Both the position numbers and the translations under genes were made by a program. The notes below the pieces were generated by a model that was not told the origin of the DNA, searched no databases, and saw only the letters and a list, made by a program, of their open reading frames with translations. Positions 60,294 to 64,000 of a stretch of DNA of 64,000 bases are shown piece after piece. The stretch's first letter is position 1, and every line of letters starts with the position of its first letter. The stretch is from Cerrena zonata (taxonomy: Eukaryota; Basidiomycota; Agaricomycetes; Polyporales; Cerrenaceae), in the NCBI GenBank assembly GCA_038087015.1, contig JASBNA010000001.1, forward strand, positions 248,001 through 312,000, given 5' to 3'.

Positions 60294-62574
60294 ATGAGTT
60301 TCTTCTATTCTCTTCTTTTCTTTATTTATGTCACCCATGCAGTATACGGCTTCTCTACGCAGCTGCATAAACGAGTGGTTCCACGTGCAGCACCCTCGCC
60401 ATACGGGTTTTTGAACTTGAATGGTGTTCAATACTCTGCAGTCGTTCATGTTTCAGGCCACGACTTTCTCGTAAGGCTCTCAATTAACTTGCTTTTTCTT
60501 GCTCACTTTCCACTAGGTGATCCTTGACACCGGCTCGTCAGATCTCTGGTTGGACGTCACTGGGTTCACCCTACCAAATGTAAAAAGCTCTGGCGTGAAC
60601 GTCTCATTACCTTATGGGTTAGTTTTTACGAGAACCTAACCTATCTTCAATCTTACTCAACTTTGGTATAGCGATGGATCCGTTGCAATAGGGCCTGTAA
60701 GCTACGGAAAGGTGACATTTGGCAACTACTCGATTGAAGACCAGGCGTTCGGTAAGTCATTCTTCTATAAATTGTCAAGCGACAGGATAAACTCTTCCTT
60801 AGCCAATACATCTGGCTCTAATGCCACCCGCAATGGCAGCGAGCAAGGAATTCTTGGCGTCGGTCTGTGAGTCTTCGTCCTCATAGACATGTACATAGGG
60901 TATCAAAACTAACGATTTCTCCGCAGACCGGGCCTGTCCGTCATCGCGAATATGATGAACGAAACGAAACCTAACGCGAAACCCTTTCTCTCCAACGTGG
61001 GTTATTCACTCCGCCTATTGTACCGACCTATAGTTGACTTTCATCGTCAAGCTTTTCCAACAAGAGAAGGACTTGCCAAACTTTATCAGTTTTTTGTTAT
61101 CCCAGGGAGATTTTATTGCAACAACTGACGGAGGCGTGTTTACAATTGGTGATATGATTACTTGCCTTACGGGAACCTTCGCTGACTAGCATTTGGTATG
61201 ACTAGGAATCTATGCCGATGGTTATGAAGCTATCAAGAATGCGCCAAAGCTTCCTGTCATCGGCTCTCGTTTCTGGACGACAAATGTTGATAACATTATC
61301 GTTAATGGAACTTCAGTCCAAAACATACATAGGTAAGAATGCCTCTTCCTCTAAACTGACTCATGATTGATTTGTATGTCAAGGTCGTCGACCACAAGCC
61401 GAGTAAATGACAAGCTTACAGCTGCCCTCGATACTGGCAGTAGTTTCCGTAAGAATATTATACAACCTCATAACTACAAATCCATTGAAATACTTTTATA
61501 GTTCTTGCTCCAGCTGATGTGGTCAACGCCGTATACGGAAATGTTCCTGGGGCTAAATTCAACACTAGCACCAATGCGTACAACGTTCCTTGCGATACTA
61601 AGCTTGACATCAAGTTTGTGTTTGGGTGAGTGTGTTGGAATTTCACTGATGCTACTATCTATTCATACGCCACTTATAGTGGTCAAACATTCCCTATGAA
61701 TCCCTTGGATCTTATCACTGCGCTGGATGTACAAAATGGCAAGCCCATCTGTTTTGGTACGATGAATCCTGTACCGCCTACCAATACACTTCCATTCGGT
61801 AGGTTCCGCAACTTGGTTTACTCGGTAGTGAATGACGTTTTCGTCAGACTTCTTGCTCGGTGACGTTTTCCTACGGAATGTCTACTCTCTGTATTATTAT
61901 GGAAATTCGACCAGAGAAGGAGATGTCGCACCGTATGTGCAACTGCTAAGCGTAGGTTTGAGGTGGTTTCTGGGCGAAACGTAAAACTAACAATCTATTG
62001 ATAGGTGACGGATGAAAATAAAGCTTCGTCCGATTTCGAAACTCAGAATAAAGCTCGCCTAGATAATCTGGTTTCCTTCATCCAAAACGCCACTTCACCA
62101 CAAACGACCCCTGCGGGTCCCTCGACCGTCGTCTTCCCAACAGCGTCTGTGAGCTCCAGTCTCACACAGCCTAATGGGTCAGCTCTAGTTTCGGATGTTG
62201 CTTCGACCATCATCTTCTCCGCCTCTCCTTCCACCATCTTTTTTGGAACTGCGACTGCGACTAAATCGCCTGTTGCTGACGCCGTAGCAGGTGCATTGGG
62301 TGACGACTTGCCAGGGTCTGCAGGCGATCTTAATGTTCTCATGCGCAACTCGTGGATTATTATCGGTCTTCTGGGATCGGCAGTCCTTCTACTATTAGTG
62401 ACATTCATCATCATGATTGTTCGTTCGAGGCGACCAAGTGGCCAACAGTACAGAACTCTCCAGAAGGCTGCACCGCATACGCACGGAGATGATAATATTG
62501 ATGAACCATTCACTAGCGCATACGCCGAGCAGAAACATTCGGAGTACACTAATCCGTACACTGACAAGGAGTAA
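60294..62574 (+). CDS. Pepsin-like aspartic protease (A1) with C-terminal membrane anchor
   Basis: Start MSFFYSLLFFIYVTHAVYGF, a signal peptide, then a short propeptide with a KR site (LHKRVVPRA). Catalytic motif 1 is VILDTGSSDLWLDVTG, formed across an intron. Flap region: LPYGDGSVAIGPVSYGKVTF. Then EQGILGVGLPGLSVIANMMN and DGGVFTIG. Catalytic motif 2 is LTAALDTGSSFLLAPADVVN, and the C-lobe has CFGTMNPVP and FDFLLGDVFLRNVYSLYYYG. A Ser/Thr-rich stalk precedes a membrane helix (SWIIIGLLGSAVLLLLVTFI) and a cytosolic tail with SRRPSGQQYRT, ending NPYTDKE. There are many N-glycosylation sites. It would act at the cell surface or in the vacuolar/secretory system. An upstream in-frame Met at 60252 is less likely because it precedes the signal peptide. 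Confidence 0.92.
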
Positions 62575-63769
62575 TAATATCCGTTCCGCGTCGCTCTGTT
62601 CCGACCGCGCGTTCGACTTTTCCTTTTCTATATTATGCACATTTATCGGACATCATCCAATAATAAACTACGAGAGTGAGAGCGGTGGTACCGATAGTTG
62701 AGGATGAGTTGTACGCAGAAACCGTTGCAGATGCAAGAAGTCCACCATCGATGAGAAGTAGAGCTGACCGACGGTAAATTCGGTCCGGGCCGGGGCAAAG
62801 TCGATCGTAAAAGTGCCAGTCATTCAACACGGCCTAACACCCACTTTCAACGACTGAGACACAACTATGAATAGGGTGCTCGTAAATTGTCGGAATCGTC
62901 CTCTCGACCTACAGAAGCCAATGAAACATTTACAGTCCTTACATTTCAACATCTGGACCTCTCGCCCATTCTTCTACCTGCCTAACATCAGCGATCGACC
63001 GCTGTCATCTTCCCTAGTCTCTACTTCTGGCATCATACTCGAGACTCGATAGCGCACTCCTCTGCTGCCACCACCGAATGAGATATACTTGGTGCCTTTG
63101 CAGCTGACTCTGCCCGTCATTACCCCTCCTTCCATTTCTTTTTGGTTCAAACTTGTACCGAAGGTGAGTCGCCTGTTCATATAGTCATGTACGAGTTTCG
63201 TTGACAGTCTCTGGTAGCAAGCTAGGCGGGGGTTTGAAATAAAGTAGTAAAGGTCATCAACAAAAGTGAAGCTGCGGGACATATACGAGACTGAAGACCT
63301 AGGAAAGGTCATTAGGGTCCGATATCGAATGTACATCGAAATAGGCCTCATTGCAAGTATGTAATAGTCCTGATTGTCCCTGTAAACCGACCGTGACGGA
63401 AACGGCGGTTCCAAAGATGGTCAACGCAAGGCAGGTCAAAAATACCGCGGTGTACGTGACCTTCGGCTAGAATGAATGAGATGCGGCATGGGACTGGCTT
63501 TGGAAAGTCTGCTCCATGAGCTCGGACTGTCGTCTAGGGAAAGTATAGCTAGCCTCATTCTCTCACCCTCCCCTGCCTTTGACGGTCAACTTATACGGGA
63601 AACGATAACCATACTACACTCCGCTGATCATTCGTGTAAGTTATGTCATATTCCTTCGTTTCTTACAAACAAGCGTAAAGTTCATTTGGTTATATCCTCC
63701 TACATGCCCCAGCCTCCCACTCGTGATCCCTCTCCCATCTAATACCCACTGTATCACTCCAATTTTAAC
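62575..63769. other. Gene-free stretch near the right edge
   Basis: About 1.2 kb. The longest frame (62974-63414, minus) begins with a TTG, not an ATG, and shows no motif. Nothing else supported. Confidence 0.45.
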
Positions 63770-64000
63770 ATGCCTGTTCATCTCGTAAGTAATAAAGAGC
63801 TGGTTTTTCTCGACCGATAGTACTTAACCATGTTTAATAAGAGGAGTTCAACTCTGATCGCAGCCGCATGTAATAGCGGTATATGTGTGTATACAAAAAC
63901 CAAGGAAGGCGATGTGCGTGAAGGCTGCAATGACACTACTGAATGGCAACTCTTGCAAGCTCATCATAGTGGCGATACACGTGGGTGGAGCACATTCTCC
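63770..64000 (+). CDS. 5' part of a gene running off the window; possible lectin-like beta-propeller
   Basis: ATG at 63770-63772 starts a 5-codon exon (MPVHL). A 57-nt GT-AG intron (63785-63841) then joins to a frame that stays open to base 64000: RSSTLIAAACNSGICVYTKT, KEGDVREGCNDTTEWQLLQA and so on. Without splicing the frame closes at once. The pattern 'short strand, I-x-V-Y, EGDVRE, W' resembles one repeat of fungal fucose-binding lectins of the AAL type (inference from a short stretch). The rest lies outside the window. Confidence 0.35.

Noticed and set aside
62974..63414. Minus-strand frame of 146 codons
   Set aside because: Its first codon is TTG, it shows no motif, and no splice partners are seen.

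Overview
The window is nuclear DNA of a filamentous basidiomycete, most likely an Agaricomycete. The signs are dense genes broken by many GT-AG introns of about 45 to 65 nt, short intergenic spaces, single-copy eukaryotic housekeeping genes, two cytochromes P450, and a WW-like membrane protein of a type I associate with mushrooms. There is no operon structure, and I see no intact mobile element, CRISPR array or rRNA/tRNA gene. Gene models below are reconstructed by eye from splice signals and family motifs, so outer coordinates are firmer than internal exon edges.

Layout. 0-13 kb: the tail of an unidentified gene, mitochondrial inner-membrane peptidase IMP2, a P450, an Old Yellow Enzyme-type flavin oxidoreductase, arginyl-tRNA-protein transferase ATE1, a PROPPIN (Atg18/Hsv2 family) and an unrecognised Cys-rich/disordered protein. 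13-25 kb: calcium sensor NCS1, ER insertase subunit EMC3, the Ski2-like helicase SLH1 and a kynurenine-type aminotransferase, then about 1.4 kb with no convincing gene. 25-34 kb: a ferric-reductase-type protein, an ankyrin-DysF-FYVE-RING protein, an acidic coiled protein and proteasome regulator PI31. 34-44 kb: PRP5, nucleoporin NSP1 and CLF1. 44-51 kb: an F-box/LRR-type protein, the WW-like membrane protein and a NUP82/NUP88-type nucleoporin. 51-55 kb: three adjacent proteasome genes, PRE10 (alpha7), RPN12 (lid) and PRE3 (beta1). 55-64 kb: a probably mitochondrial unknown protein, a second P450, a membrane-anchored aspartic protease, and a gene running off the right edge.

Functional themes. 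Two spliceosome genes (PRP5, CLF1), two nucleoporins whose yeast counterparts share one subcomplex (NSP1, NUP82), and four proteasome genes (PI31, PRE10, RPN12, PRE3) lie within about 22 kb. Several neighbours are divergent pairs sharing promoters of about 240-290 bp.

The most interesting single locus is the ankyrin-DysF-FYVE-RING gene. It combines lipid-binding, possible membrane-damage-sensing and ubiquitin-ligase modules, and its FYVE motif appears to need a 3-nt microexon. A second pattern is that six otherwise well-conserved genes each need a single-base frame correction, which suggests residual indel errors in the assembly or real lesions.
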